DNA of 64,000 nucleotides from Bacillota bacterium (GTDB lineage Bacteria > Bacillota > Clostridia > Ch29): the NCBI GenBank assembly GCA_013540605.1, contig JABVCK010000004.1, positions 62,001 through 126,000 of the forward strand. The letters run 5' to 3'. Under the pieces are notes generated by a model. That model saw only the letters and a list, made by a program, of their open reading frames with translations. It searched no databases and had not been told where the DNA came from. The translations under genes were made by a program, and so were the position numbers. Of the stretch, positions 27,433 through 36,498 are shown piece after piece; the first letter of the stretch is position 1, and every line of letters begins with the position of its first letter.

Positions 27433-27609
27433 CGAATGATAGAGGCGCATTTTTCATCAGTACGCAAACGGAGAATAATAGGATTCGTTGAAGCTTGCCG
27501 AAAGGGAACGATGCCGAAGGTGTTTTCTGCCCTATTCAGAAGGCTCCTGGGTATGCAGTTAACAGCTGCATAACTGTCACCTGGAAACGGGTGGAGCGCT
27601 ATCGCATTA
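27433..27609 (+). ncRNA. Lysine riboswitch (L box)
   Basis: Conserved L-box blocks in order: GATAGAGGCGC (27439-27449), AGTACGCAAACGGAG (from 27470), GGGAACGATGCCGAAGGTG (about 27505-27523), and CTGTCACCTGGAAACGGGTG followed by GAGCGCTATC, which closes the P1 helix with the 5' part. It lies about 195 bp before asd and is followed by a terminator, so lysine would stop transcription of the lysine operon. Confidence 0.95.
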
Positions 27610-27661
27610 ACAAAAGCTCTGCTTTCTTTTATTGCAGGCTTAAGTGTTTATGTGATTGTTT

Positions 27662-27690
27662 GCCGGCCCTGGGTTTGTGCCGGTTTTTTT
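27662..27690 (+). terminator. Lysine riboswitch expression-platform terminator
   Basis: CCGGC / GCCGG stem with an 11-base loop, then TTTTTTT, about 55 nt after the aptamer. Confidence 0.85.
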
Positions 27691-27803
27691 ATGGCTGGGG
27701 CAAGGCTCAGTCCAGAACGGCAAGGCTATTTTATTTAACATATTTCGGGCATCAACATATCATAATATAAAGGATAACTTTAACATCTGGAGGAGGAAAC
27801 AGG

Positions 27804-28793
27804 ATGAAAACTTACAGGGTAGCCGTAGTCGGAGCTACAGGAATGGTAGGGCGTACCATGCTTAAAGTGTTGGAGGAACGGGACTTTCCGGTTGGAGAGC
27901 TTAAACTGTTTGCTTCCGGAAAGTCCGCAGGAAAACAGCTTCCATTTAAAGGAAAGGACTACGTTGTCGAGGAACTGACCGAGAACTCCTTTGACCGGGG
28001 AATAGATATTGCCCTGTTCTCCGCAGGCGGAGACATCAGCAGGAAATTTGCTCCAATCGCTGCTTCCAGGGGAGCGGTAGTAATAGACAACAGCAGCGCC
28101 TGGAGGATGGATGAAGCAGTACCGCTGGTGGTGCCGGAGGTAAACCCCCAGGACATCGATTGGCATAAAGGCATAATCGCCAATCCCAACTGTTCAACCA
28201 TTCAGGCCGTCGTGGCATTAAAGCCCCTCCACGATAAATACAGGATTAAACGGATTGTATATTCAACCTATCAAGCAGTGTCTGGTTCAGGTTATAAAGG
28301 GGTTAACGATTTAAGAGAAGGCCTATTGGGAAATAAACCCCGCTTCTATCCGCACCCCATAGTAAACAACTGTCTCCCCCACATCGATGTGTTCCTGGAT
28401 AATGGGTATACTAAGGAAGAGATGAAAATGGTAAACGAAACCAAAAAGATTATGGGGGACTACTCGCTCAAGATAACGGCGACAACAGTAAGGGTACCGG
28501 TGGAAAACTGCCACAGCGAATCGATTAACGTCGAATTCGAAAAGGAATTTGACCTCTTTGAACTAAAGAATATACTGGCAGGAAGCAAAGGGGTAAAATT
28601 AATCGATGACCCGGAAAAAAATCTATACCCGATCGCCACAATGTCGGAAGACACCGATTTAGTTTACGTAGGACGCATAAGAAGGGATGAGAGCTTAACA
28701 AGCGGAATTAACATGTGGGTAGTAGCCGACAATATACGTAAAGGTGCAGCCACCAACGCGGTACAGATTGCAGAACTGCTGATAAATAAATAA
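27804..28793 (+). CDS. asd: Aspartate-semialdehyde dehydrogenase (lysine operon copy)
   Basis: 329 aa. Makes aspartate semialdehyde from aspartyl phosphate with NADPH. N-terminal Rossmann motif VGATGMVGRTMLKVLEER, active-site Cys in NPNCSTIQ, and substrate-binding EEMKMVNETKKIMG, all intact. GGAGGAGG before the ATG. First gene of the riboswitch-controlled lysine operon; a paralogue lies at 36499-37509. Confidence 0.95.
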   Translation: MKTYRVAVVGATGMVGRTMLKVLEERDFPVGELKLFASGKSAGKQLPFKGKDYVVEELTENSFDRGIDIALFSAGGDISRKFAPIAASRGAVVIDNSSAWRMDEAVPLVVPEVNPQDIDWHKGIIANPNCSTIQAVVALKPLHDKYRIKRIVYSTYQAVSGSGYKGVNDLREGLLGNKPRFYPHPIVNNCLPHIDVFLDNGYTKEEMKMVNETKKIMGDYSLKITATTVRVPVENCHSESINVEFEKEFDLFELKNILAGSKGVKLIDDPEKNLYPIATMSEDTDLVYVGRIRRDESLTSGINMWVVADNIRKGAATNAVQIAELLINK

Positions 28794-28832
28794 GAATTGC
28801 ACGAAAAAATATCTTGGAAAGGATGGTCTTTT

Positions 28833-29798
28833 ATGTCAATATTCATGGGTTCCGGTGTTGCGCTTGTTACTCCTTTTACTGATACTGGAATAGCCCTTGA
28901 AAAGCTTGAAGAACTCATAGAAATGCATATTGAACAGTCCACCGATGCCATCATTATCTGTGGCACCACCGGTGAAGCCTCTACCATGACCGAAGATGAA
29001 TTGAAAACAGCAATAAAATTCACAGTGGAAAGAGTCAAGAACAGAATCCCGGTAATTGCAGGCACCGGAACAAACGATACGGCAAAGACAATCAGGAGAA
29101 GCCTATACGCTCAGGAAGTGGGAGCGGATGGCTTGCTGGTTATAACTCCCTACTACAATAAAACCTCTCAAAAGGGTCTGGTTGAGCACTTTACAGCCGT
29201 TGCAGACGCCGTAGACCTTCCGATCATCATTTATAACGTTCCCAGCAGAACCGGCCTGAACATGCTGCCCAAAACGCTGGAGACCCTTTCCCATCATAAG
29301 AATATAGCGGCGGTCAAGGAAGCAAGCGGCAACATCAGCCAGATTGCTGAAATCGCATATCTGTGCGGCGACAGGCTTGATATCTATTCCGGGAACGATG
29401 ACCAGGTGGTTCCCATACTCTCATTGGGAGGGAAAGGAGTAATATCGGTGGTGGCTAATATAGCACCCAAGGAGATGCATGATATGGTTGATCTCTATCA
29501 CCAGGGACGCGTAAAGGAAAGCAAGGATATGCAGTTGAAGATCAAACCATTGAACGATGCAGTATTCCTGGAAGTAAATCCAATACCGATAAAAACAGCA
29601 ATGAACCTCCTGGGATATAATGTAGGCAAGCTTCGTCTTCCTCTGACTTCAATGTCCGGGGAAAACCTCGACAAACTTATGAAGGCGCTGACTGAGTATG
29701 GGTTCACTGTAAAGGAGAATGGACACACCTCATCGAGCATGGCGCCTTGCCCGGGTGTGGGGAGAATATCGCCGATAAGGGAGAATGATATATGCTGA
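28833..29798 (+). CDS. dapA: 4-hydroxy-tetrahydrodipicolinate synthase (lysine operon copy)
   Basis: Condenses aspartate semialdehyde with pyruvate. TIM-barrel aldolase with [20 protein letters not shown] (substrate-binding Arg) and the Schiff-base Lys in KEASGN. The first ATG of the frame is at 28797, but the ATG at 28833 has an AAAGGA site and matches the family start. 321 aa, about 25 longer than usual: after [10 protein letters not shown] there is an extra C-terminal tail with [17 protein letters not shown], running 7 bp into dapB. Confidence 0.94.
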   Translation: MSIFMGSGVALVTPFTDTGIALEKLEELIEMHIEQSTDAIIICGTTGEASTMTEDELKTAIKFTVERVKNRIPVIAGTGTNDTAKTIRRSLYAQEVGADGLLVITPYYNKTSQKGLVEHFTAVADAVDLPIIIYNVPSRTGLNMLPKTLETLSHHKNIAAVKEASGNISQIAEIAYLCGDRLDIYSGNDDQVVPILSLGGKGVISVVANIAPKEMHDMVDLYHQGRVKESKDMQLKIKPLNDAVFLEVNPIPIKTAMNLLGYNVGKLRLPLTSMSGENLDKLMKALTEYGFTVKENGHTSSSMAPCPGVGRISPIRENDIC

Positions 29799-30550
29799 AG
29801 CTTGTAATAAACGGATGCAACGGTAAAATGGGCCACGTCTTGGTAGAAACCGCAGAAAAAGACCCGGGAGTTATTGTAGTCGCCGGAGTGGATAAAAATA
29901 TAGAAAGCTATAAGAATAAATTCCCTGTATACAGCAGCATTAACGAGTTTGAGGGAAGCGCCGACGTATTGTTGGACTTCTCCCGCCCTGAGGCGATAAA
30001 ACCCCTTCTTGAATATGCTGTAAATACAAAAACCCCGTTAATAGTTGCTACTACAGGTATTAAGGAAGAAGATCTACAGCATATAAGAGAGGCGGCAAAG
30101 CACATCCCGGTTTTCGTCTCTGCAAACATGTCCCTGGGCGTGCTGGTAATGGTGGAAATAAGCAAATTAGCCGCTTCAATTCTAGGTGAAAACTTTGATA
30201 TTGAGATTGTTGACTTCCACCACAATGAAAAGGTTGATGCACCGAGCGGCACCGCTTTAATGCTGGCTGATGCTATCAATACGCAACTGGATGGAGATAA
30301 ATATTATGTGTACGGAAGAAATGCCGAACACGGCAAGAGAAAACCCGGTGAAATTGGGATTCACGCACTGAGGGGTGGAACCTACCCCGGTGAGCACAGG
30401 GTTATATTTGCAGGGCAGGATGAAATAGTGGAAATAAAGCACCTTGCCCTTTCCAGGAAAATTTTTGCCTTCGGCGCCTTAAAAGCTGCAAAATTCCTAG
30501 CTTCTCAGAAGGAGGGGCTGTATAATATGAATCATTTGATTAAACAGTAG
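29792..30550 (+). CDS. dapB: 4-hydroxy-tetrahydrodipicolinate reductase
   Basis: 252 aa. NAD(P)H-dependent reduction in lysine biosynthesis. N-terminal [11 protein letters not shown] dinucleotide motif and the family signature [17 protein letters not shown], with [16 protein letters not shown] in the C-terminal domain. Overlaps the dapA end by 7 bp and is followed 11 bp later by dapH. Confidence 0.95.
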   Translation: MLKLVINGCNGKMGHVLVETAEKDPGVIVVAGVDKNIESYKNKFPVYSSINEFEGSADVLLDFSRPEAIKPLLEYAVNTKTPLIVATTGIKEEDLQHIREAAKHIPVFVSANMSLGVLVMVEISKLAASILGENFDIEIVDFHHNEKVDAPSGTALMLADAINTQLDGDKYYVYGRNAEHGKRKPGEIGIHALRGGTYPGEHRVIFAGQDEIVEIKHLALSRKIFAFGALKAAKFLASQKEGLYNMNHLIKQ

Positions 30551-30561
30551 AAAGGACTGAT

Positions 30562-31317
30562 ATGCACATGATAAAGGAAACCCACGGTACCGGACACTTG
30601 GATTCTGTCGATGAAAACCTCACTGACCCATACAAAATCGCAGCATACATTAAAAATGCAGCAAAATCCACCCCTGTCAAGGCATACATAAAGGGCAACC
30701 TGAGGGATGTGGAAATGTCCAACGTGGAGGTCTACGGGCAGGAGAACTTCTGGATACTGTTTGGAGAATATAGGGATGTATCTGTGGTTCTCAAGCAATA
30801 CAGTGACCGCATCGACCACTTCCGTCTGGAGTGCGACAGGAGGAATTCAGCCATCCCCCTGCTTGATATTAAGAACATCAACGCCCGTATTGAGCCCGGT
30901 GCTATTATCAGGGATAAGGTGGTAATCGGGAATAACGTAATCATTATGATGGGCGCTGTTATCAATATCGGAGCTGTAATCGGTGATGGAAGTATGATAG
31001 ATATGAATACGGTGATAGGTGCCAGGGGAATCATAGGGAAAAACGTTCATGTGGGTGCCGGCGCGGTGATTGCAGGCGTGCTTGAACCGCCCAGCAGCAC
31101 ACCGGTCATAATCGAGGATGAGGTTCTGATCGGCGCAAACGCAGTGGTCCTCGAAGGCGTAAGGGTAGGTAAAGGCGCTGTAATAGCTGCGGGGTCGGTT
31201 GTTATTGAAGATGTGGAACCGGGAGTTGTTGTTGCCGGAACCCCGGCAAGGTTTATTAAAAGGGTTGACCAGACAACCAGGGATAAAACAAAATTGCTTG
31301 AAGACTTAAGAGGATAA
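30562..31317 (+). CDS. dapH: Tetrahydrodipicolinate N-acetyltransferase
   Basis: 251 aa. N-terminal domain (residues ~1-85, [20 protein letters not shown]) followed by a left-handed beta helix of hexapeptide repeats ([20 protein letters not shown], then [20 protein letters not shown] and [20 protein letters not shown]). This is the acetylase branch of the lysine pathway, common in Firmicutes. No dapL-type aminotransferase or later acetyl-branch genes occur here, so the remaining steps are encoded elsewhere. Confidence 0.93.
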   Translation: MHMIKETHGTGHLDSVDENLTDPYKIAAYIKNAAKSTPVKAYIKGNLRDVEMSNVEVYGQENFWILFGEYRDVSVVLKQYSDRIDHFRLECDRRNSAIPLLDIKNINARIEPGAIIRDKVVIGNNVIIMMGAVINIGAVIGDGSMIDMNTVIGARGIIGKNVHVGAGAVIAGVLEPPSSTPVIIEDEVLIGANAVVLEGVRVGKGAVIAAGSVVIEDVEPGVVVAGTPARFIKRVDQTTRDKTKLLEDLRG

Positions 31318-31324
31318 TTTACTT

Positions 31325-31347
31325 AAGCGGCGCAAGCCGCTTTTTTT
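31325..31347 (+). terminator. Internal terminator between dapH and lysC
   Basis: AAGCGGC-GCAA-GCCGCTT followed by TTTTT: a short but canonical terminator only 8 bp after dapH and 31 bp before lysC. It probably lowers lysC expression relative to the dap genes, or lysC has its own weak promoter. Confidence 0.8.
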
Positions 31348-31377
31348 GAAAACCATTTAGGACAAGGATGTGATGTA

Positions 31378-32583
31378 ATGGATATTGTCGTACAGAAATA
31401 CGGAGGAACCTCAGTAGGAGATCTGGAAAAGATAAAGCAGGTTGCAGCCAGGATCAAGCAGAAAAAAGAAAGCGGCTGCAGGCTGGTTGTTGTAGTATCA
31501 GCCATGGGAAAAACTACCGATAATCTTCTCTCCATGGCTTACAACCTGAGCAGCAGGCCGAAACCCAGGGAACTTGACGTGCTGATGTCAACCGGAGAGC
31601 AGATTTCCATATCTCTTCTGTCGATTGCCCTTAATGAAATCGGCTGCAAGGCAAGGTCCTTTACCGGGCAGCAAGTAGGAATAATCACCGAAGGCTATCA
31701 CACAAAATCTAAAATTGCAGATATCAATTCATCCATAATAATTGAAGAACTGGAAAAGGACAGTGTTGTAATAATCGCAGGGTTCCAGGGTGTAAACGGA
31801 AACAATGAAATCACAACCCTGGGAAGAGGCGGATCGGATACGACAGCGGTAGCCCTGGCTGCCAAACTCGGCGCAGTATGCGAAATTTTCACCGATGTCG
31901 ACGGTATCTATACCGTTGATCCACGCATTTATCCGAATGCACGAAAGCTTGAATGCATAAGCTATGAAGAAATGATGGAAATGGCGAGCCTCGGGGCCGG
32001 CGTAATGCATCCTCGTTCAATTGAGATTGGGCACAAGTATAAGGTTCCTATATACGTTGCAATGAGTACAGGCGAGTTTCCAGGGACATTCATTAAGGAG
32101 AGTGATGATTTCATGGAAAAAACCGTAATAACCGGAATGGCAGTTGATAATAACGATGCCATGGTCACAGTAATAAACCTTCCCTATTCAACAAGATCCA
32201 TCTCTAGAATCTTCCAGAGCCTTGCTGAAAGGCATGTGAATGTTGACATGATAAGTCAGACCACCCCGGTTAACGGCCTGATTAATGTCTCCTTTACAAT
32301 TCCAAAGAACGACCTTGCAGCAGCAATGGATGGGCTGGAAGAATTAAAACCGGAGCTGGGACCCTTTGGAATAGACACGGATACTGCAATTACAAAACTA
32401 TCGGTTGTCGGTATGGGCATGCGGACCCAATCGGGCGTTGCTGCCCGGATGTTTACAGCTCTGTCCGAGAGCAATGTTGACCTGAAAATAATAACAACCT
32501 CTGAGATCAGGATATCATGCGCCATAGACCCAAAGGACCAAAACAGAGCCGTTACCGCCATAGCAAAAGAATTTGATCTGTAA
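31378..32583 (+). CDS. lysC: Aspartate kinase with two ACT domains
   Basis: 401 aa. Kinase motif VQKYGGTSVGD at the N-terminus, TLGRGGSDTTAVALAA, and FTDVDGIYTVDPRI, followed by two ACT domains (residues ~265-400), the usual feedback-regulated form. Last gene of the lysine operon. It ends 16 bp before an ARG-box-like sequence, and a strong terminator follows at 32666. Confidence 0.94.
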   Translation: MDIVVQKYGGTSVGDLEKIKQVAARIKQKKESGCRLVVVVSAMGKTTDNLLSMAYNLSSRPKPRELDVLMSTGEQISISLLSIALNEIGCKARSFTGQQVGIITEGYHTKSKIADINSSIIIEELEKDSVVIIAGFQGVNGNNEITTLGRGGSDTTAVALAAKLGAVCEIFTDVDGIYTVDPRIYPNARKLECISYEEMMEMASLGAGVMHPRSIEIGHKYKVPIYVAMSTGEFPGTFIKESDDFMEKTVITGMAVDNNDAMVTVINLPYSTRSISRIFQSLAERHVNVDMISQTTPVNGLINVSFTIPKNDLAAAMDGLEELKPELGPFGIDTDTAITKLSVVGMGMRTQSGVAARMFTALSESNVDLKIITTSEIRISCAIDPKDQNRAVTAIAKEFDL

Positions 32584-32599
32584 AAATTCATTTTAGATA

Positions 32600-32628
32600 T
32601 TGAATATTTATTCAAAAAACAGTATAAT
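32600..32628 (+). promoter_or_regulatory. ARG-box-like site overlapping a promoter-like sequence
   Basis: TGAATATTTATTCA (32601-32614) matches the ArgR box core TGAAT-N4-ATTCA exactly. A promoter-like TTGAAT-17 bp-TATAAT (32600-32628) overlaps it. The terminator at 32666 follows only 40 bp later. Confidence 0.6.
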
Positions 32629-32665
32629 ATTATTGCATATAAGATATTTTTGAATCCCCCCATAG

Positions 32666-32705
32666 AATTTAGGCCAGGCTTTTTTGGCTGGTCTAAATTT
32701 TTTTA
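32666..32705 (+). terminator. Terminator after lysC
   Basis: AATTTAGGCCAG / CTGGTCTAAATT, a 12-bp stem (one G-U), followed by TTTTTT. It separates the lysine operon from argGH. Confidence 0.9.
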
Positions 32706-32822
32706 TCTATAATTTTTATTCACATTCGCTTCCCGGATGAAATAATCCGCCAGGCACAGCTGTTCCAAGACCTCCCCTATAAAATACTATAAAAATAATT
32801 TCCTTTTATCTAATAAAAAGGG

Positions 32823-32876
32823 TTGCATATATATAAAAAAGTAGTATAATTAATAGCATAATTGAATATTTATACA
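32823..32876 (+). promoter_or_regulatory. argG promoter with ARG-box-like operator
   Basis: TTGCAT (32823-32828), 16 bp, TATAAT (32845-32850), followed by TGAATATTTATACA (32863-32876), an ARG-box core with one mismatch placed just after the expected start site. Repression by an ArgR-type protein is likely. Confidence 0.7.
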
Positions 32877-32914
32877 GTAAGTAATTGGAACATTCGCAAA
32901 AAGGAGGAGGTTCT

Positions 32915-34162
32915 ATGAGCTCTAAAAAGAAGGTTGTCCTGGCTTACTCCGGTGGGCTTGACACTTCTATAATTATACCATGGTTGAAGGAAAACTATGA
33001 TTATGAAGTAATTGCGGTATGCGTGGACGTGGGACAGGGCAGCGAAATCGAAGCAGTGAGGGAAAAAGCCATAAAATCAGGAGCCAGCAAATTGTATGTG
33101 GAGGATGTTAAGGAGGAATTTGTTGAGGATTATATATTTCCAACACTAAAATCCGGAGCAATGTACGAAGGAAAATATCTCCTCGGCACATCCTTTGCCC
33201 GTCCTCTCATAGCCAAAAAACTTGTAGAGATTGCCCATAAGGAGGGCGCAGACGCAATAGCCCATGGTGCGACAGGCAAAGGTAATGACCAGGTGCGTTT
33301 TGAGCTGGCGATCAAAGCCCTAAGCCCCCATATGAAGGTCATAGCTCCCTGGAGGATATGGAACATAAAATCGCGGGAAGAGTCCGTTGATTATGCCAAC
33401 GCCAGGGGGATACCCATCCCGGTAACAAAGGACCACCCGTACAGTATGGACAGGAATATATGGCACCTGAGCCATGAAGGCTCTGACCTCGAAGACCCGT
33501 GGTTTACACCGGACGACAGCATTTACCTGATGACCGTTCCGCCGGAAAAGGCGCCGGATAAACCGACCTATGTGGAAATATATTTCGAGAAGGGCGTTCC
33601 AAAGAAGATCAATGGTGTTGAGTATAAACCCGTCGCCCTGGTGGAAAAGCTAAATACACTCGGTGGAGAGAACGGTGTAGGTATAATCGATATGGTAGAA
33701 AACAGGCTTGTGGGTATGAAGTCAAGGGGAATTTACGAGTGCCCTGCCGGCACCATCCTTTATACAGCCCATAAGGAGCTTGAAAGGCTTACACTGGACC
33801 GTCAGACCATGTTCTTCAAGGATATGGTAGCTAACAAATACGCCCAGATGGTATACGACGGCCTCTGGTATACACCATTGAAGAAAGCCCTTGATGCCTT
33901 TGTCGACAGCACCCAGGAAACAGTTACCGGAACGGTAAAGCTCAAGCTCTTCAAGGGAAATTGCTCAGTTCACGGCACCAAATCGCCCTATTCGTTGTAT
34001 AACCATGAATACGCTACCTTCGGAGAAGATGAGGTATACAACCAGCAGGACGCTGAAGGCTTCATAAACCTGTTTGGGCTGCCCCTCAAGGTCAGGGCTC
34101 TTATGGAAGAAAAGCTGGAAGAAGAGAAAAATGTCATGAAAAGGAAGATTAAAGCCGTATGA
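32915..34162 (+). CDS. argG: Argininosuccinate synthase
   Basis: 415 aa. Joins citrulline and aspartate with ATP. N-terminal ATP pyrophosphatase loop AYSGGLDTS, with [10 protein letters not shown] and [18 protein letters not shown] further on. ATG at 32915 has GGAGGAGG upstream; the frame is open back to 32885. It overlaps argH by 4 bp, so the last two steps of arginine synthesis are coupled. Confidence 0.96.
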   Translation: MSSKKKVVLAYSGGLDTSIIIPWLKENYDYEVIAVCVDVGQGSEIEAVREKAIKSGASKLYVEDVKEEFVEDYIFPTLKSGAMYEGKYLLGTSFARPLIAKKLVEIAHKEGADAIAHGATGKGNDQVRFELAIKALSPHMKVIAPWRIWNIKSREESVDYANARGIPIPVTKDHPYSMDRNIWHLSHEGSDLEDPWFTPDDSIYLMTVPPEKAPDKPTYVEIYFEKGVPKKINGVEYKPVALVEKLNTLGGENGVGIIDMVENRLVGMKSRGIYECPAGTILYTAHKELERLTLDRQTMFFKDMVANKYAQMVYDGLWYTPLKKALDAFVDSTQETVTGTVKLKLFKGNCSVHGTKSPYSLYNHEYATFGEDEVYNQQDAEGFINLFGLPLKVRALMEEKLEEEKNVMKRKIKAV

Positions 34163-35559
34163 AACTGTGGTCAGGAAGGTTTATAAAGGATACAAGCAAG
34201 GAAATGGATGACTTTAACTCATCCATTTCCTTTGATATGAGATTGTACAAACAGGACATTATGGGCAGCATGGTCCATGCAGAGGCCTTGTTTAAATGCG
34301 GTATAATTTCCCTGGAAGAAAAGGAGAGCATCCGGAAGGGTCTTCTGTCCATACTGAAGGATATCGAGGATGGCACCTTCGAGTTCAGCGTTCAATATGA
34401 AGACATACATATGAATATTGAAAAGGCATTGACCGATAGGATAGGAGAAGCGGGCAAAAAACTGCACACAGCCAGGAGCAGAAACGATCAGGTTGCCCTT
34501 GACCTTAGGCTTTTCCTAAAGGATGAGATTCTGGAGGTTCAAAGGAAACTCGTTGTATTGCTGGACACCCTTGTGACAATCTCTGAAGACAACCTGTATA
34601 CCATTATGCCCGGCTATACCCACCTTCAACCGGCGCAACCAATAACCCTGGCCCACCATCTCATGGCATACTACGAAATGTTCAAGCGGGATTTGGATAG
34701 GCTGAAGGACTGTTATAGAAGAACCGACACAAACCCCCTCGGAAGCTGCGCTCTGGCTTCGACTACTTACAGCATTGACAGGGAGCTGACTACAAAGCTG
34801 CTTGGTTTCAGTAACTATACAATGAACAGCCTTGACGGAGTGAGCGATAGGGATTATGCCATTGAATTCATTTCGGTTTCATCAATTATCATGATGCACC
34901 TGAGCCGTCTTTGTGAAGAGCTGATCCTTTGGTCGACAAACGAATTCGGGTACATTGAGATGGATGATGCATACAGCACCGGGAGCAGCATCATGCCGCA
35001 GAAGAAGAATCCCGACGTTGCCGAACTGATTAGGGGTAAAACCGGAAGGGTGTTCGGAAACCTGATGGCCCTTTTAACCGTTATGAAAGGCCTTCCTCTG
35101 GCCTACAACAAAGATATGCAGGAGGATAAGGAAAGTTTGTTCGATACCCTCGACACCGTTAAAGCATGCCTGTCCATCATGTCCCCTATGTTATCAACCT
35201 TGAAAATCAACAGGGATAATATGCAGAAGGCAGCAAACAAGGGCTTTATCAATGCCACCGATGTGGCAGACTACCTGTCGAAGAAAGGTGTGCCTTTCAG
35301 AACCGCTCACCGGATAGTGGGCGAACTTGTTTTGCACTGTACCGGTAAAGGAGTTTCCCTGCAGGACCTTTCGCTGGAGGATTTCAGAAAGGCCTCGCCG
35401 GTATTTGAAGAAGATATCATGGATATAGTAACCCCTTATAGCTGTGTGGTTTCACGGAACATACCGGGAGGCCCTGCACCAGAACAGGTAAGATTGCACA
35501 TTGATAGCGCAAAAACGTATATTCGTGACACAAAATCCTTTTTGTCACAACAGTCATAA
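34159..35559 (+). CDS. argH: Argininosuccinate lyase
   Basis: 466 aa. Splits argininosuccinate into arginine and fumarate. Fumarase-superfamily signature [28 protein letters not shown], and [13 protein letters not shown] are intact. Coupled to argG by an ATGA overlap. It converges on the FCD regulator gene with a 9-bp gap and no clear terminator. Confidence 0.96.
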   Translation: MKLWSGRFIKDTSKEMDDFNSSISFDMRLYKQDIMGSMVHAEALFKCGIISLEEKESIRKGLLSILKDIEDGTFEFSVQYEDIHMNIEKALTDRIGEAGKKLHTARSRNDQVALDLRLFLKDEILEVQRKLVVLLDTLVTISEDNLYTIMPGYTHLQPAQPITLAHHLMAYYEMFKRDLDRLKDCYRRTDTNPLGSCALASTTYSIDRELTTKLLGFSNYTMNSLDGVSDRDYAIEFISVSSIIMMHLSRLCEELILWSTNEFGYIEMDDAYSTGSSIMPQKKNPDVAELIRGKTGRVFGNLMALLTVMKGLPLAYNKDMQEDKESLFDTLDTVKACLSIMSPMLSTLKINRDNMQKAANKGFINATDVADYLSKKGVPFRTAHRIVGELVLHCTGKGVSLQDLSLEDFRKASPVFEEDIMDIVTPYSCVVSRNIPGGPAPEQVRLHIDSAKTYIRDTKSFLSQQS

Positions 35560-35568
35560 AGACTGAAT

Positions 35569-36291
35569 TTAATTGTATGACTCCCAGTATTTCTTTACGT
35601 CTTCCATCAGGCTGTCAATATGTTCCTTCATGCACTCCACTGCCAGTTCTTCGTTATGACTCTTGATTGAATCGAGTATTTTCCAGTGGGAGACCATATA
35701 AGGTGAATTTACCTTCTTTCTTATATACTCAAATAGCTCAGACTGCTGCCCCGAGTAGGATACTATATTGTAGAGGGATTCAAGCACTTTATTCCTCGAC
35801 GCCCTGGCGATTGCCCTGTGAAAATCAATATCCGAGGATGCAATACTGGACTGCTCGCTGTATTTTTTCTCCTGAGAATGTAGAATCCTCTCCATCTCTT
35901 CTATCTCATCGGGTGTTGCGTGCCTGGCGGCAAGGCGTGCGGTTTCCTTTTCTATCGAAAGGCGCGCTTCCAGTACCATAATGAAGTTTTCCAGGACATT
36001 TGTGTTTATATATTCATCCAGTCTTTTCTTATGATAGTCGATCTTATTCATCTGATTCGCGATTCTTATGGCCTCTTCCCCTTTGTCTGTTATAACCCTT
36101 CCTTTAAACTGTTTCTTCTTAACGTATCCCATTCTTTCCAGCTTATTAAGTATTCTTCCGATAGTGGCGGAACTCGCATTAACACCCCTCTCCTCCAACC
36201 GTTCAACAAGGGCCCAGGACCCTATAGGTTTATCGGAATCCGATACAAACTCAAGAATCATCAATTCCTTTTGGTCCATATTGTTTGCCAT
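35569..36291 (-). CDS. FCD-domain regulator with an NrpR/RNase-R-type winged helix
   Basis: 240 aa. The N-terminal ~65 residues (KELMILEFVSDSDKPIGSWA, then SSATIGRILNKLERMGYVKK) look like the winged helix seen in NrpR or RNase R, not the normal GntR helix. Residues ~85-235 are an FCD ligand domain (VLEARLSIEKETARLAARHA, DIDFHRAIARASRNKVLESL, and a late HNEEL block giving metal/ligand residues). ATG at 36291 has AAGGGGG upstream; the frame is open to 36339. Divergent from asd2-ask2. Candidate operators at 36332, 36446 and 45241 point to autoregulation and control of both neighbouring operons (inference). Confidence 0.8.
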   Translation of the reverse strand: MANNMDQKELMILEFVSDSDKPIGSWALVERLEERGVNASSATIGRILNKLERMGYVKKKQFKGRVITDKGEEAIRIANQMNKIDYHKKRLDEYINTNVLENFIMVLEARLSIEKETARLAARHATPDEIEEMERILHSQEKKYSEQSSIASSDIDFHRAIARASRNKVLESLYNIVSYSGQQSELFEYIRKKVNSPYMVSHWKILDSIKSHNEELAVECMKEHIDSLMEDVKKYWESYN

Positions 36292-36331
36292 TGGAAATCC
36301 CCCTTTTGTTTCCAAACCAATCATGAATATA

Positions 36332-36350
36332 CTGCTCATACACTGGTTAG
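36332..36350. promoter_or_regulatory. Candidate operator upstream of the FCD regulator gene
   Basis: CTGCTCAT-ACA-CTGGTTAG: 12 of 16 arm positions match the perfect operator CTACTCAT-TGT-ATGAGTAG at asd2. It lies about 40 bp before the regulator's start codon. Confidence 0.5.
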
Positions 36351-36404
36351 TAATACTTATATATTACAATTTATTAACCTTAATGTCAACTTGCACGGGT
36401 TGTA

Positions 36405-36433
36405 TTGACACCTTCATCGCATTGGGATATAAT
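36405..36433 (+). promoter_or_regulatory. Consensus sigma-A promoter of asd2-ask2
   Basis: TTGACA (36405-36410), 17 bp, TATAAT (36428-36433), a perfect consensus. The expected start site, near 36440, lies inside the large palindrome. Confidence 0.9.
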
Positions 36434-36480
36434 AAAATCATGCTACTACTCATTGTATGAGTAGTAGCATGATTTTATTA
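36430..36480. promoter_or_regulatory. 51-bp perfect palindrome (operator) at the asd2 promoter
   Basis: Two perfect 24-bp arms (36430-36453 and 36457-36480) around TGT. The centre is CTACTCAT-TGT-ATGAGTAG (36446-36464). It overlaps the -10 box and the start site, ideal for a repressor, and the transcript would also begin with a very stable hairpin. Confidence 0.85.
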
Positions 36481-36498
36481 GTTGTAGGGGGTAAAAAA

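Noticed and set aside
36457-36498. Upstream start of asd2 inside the palindrome
   Set aside because: The ATG at 36499 has AGGGGG and matches the family N-terminus; the extra residues come from the palindrome.
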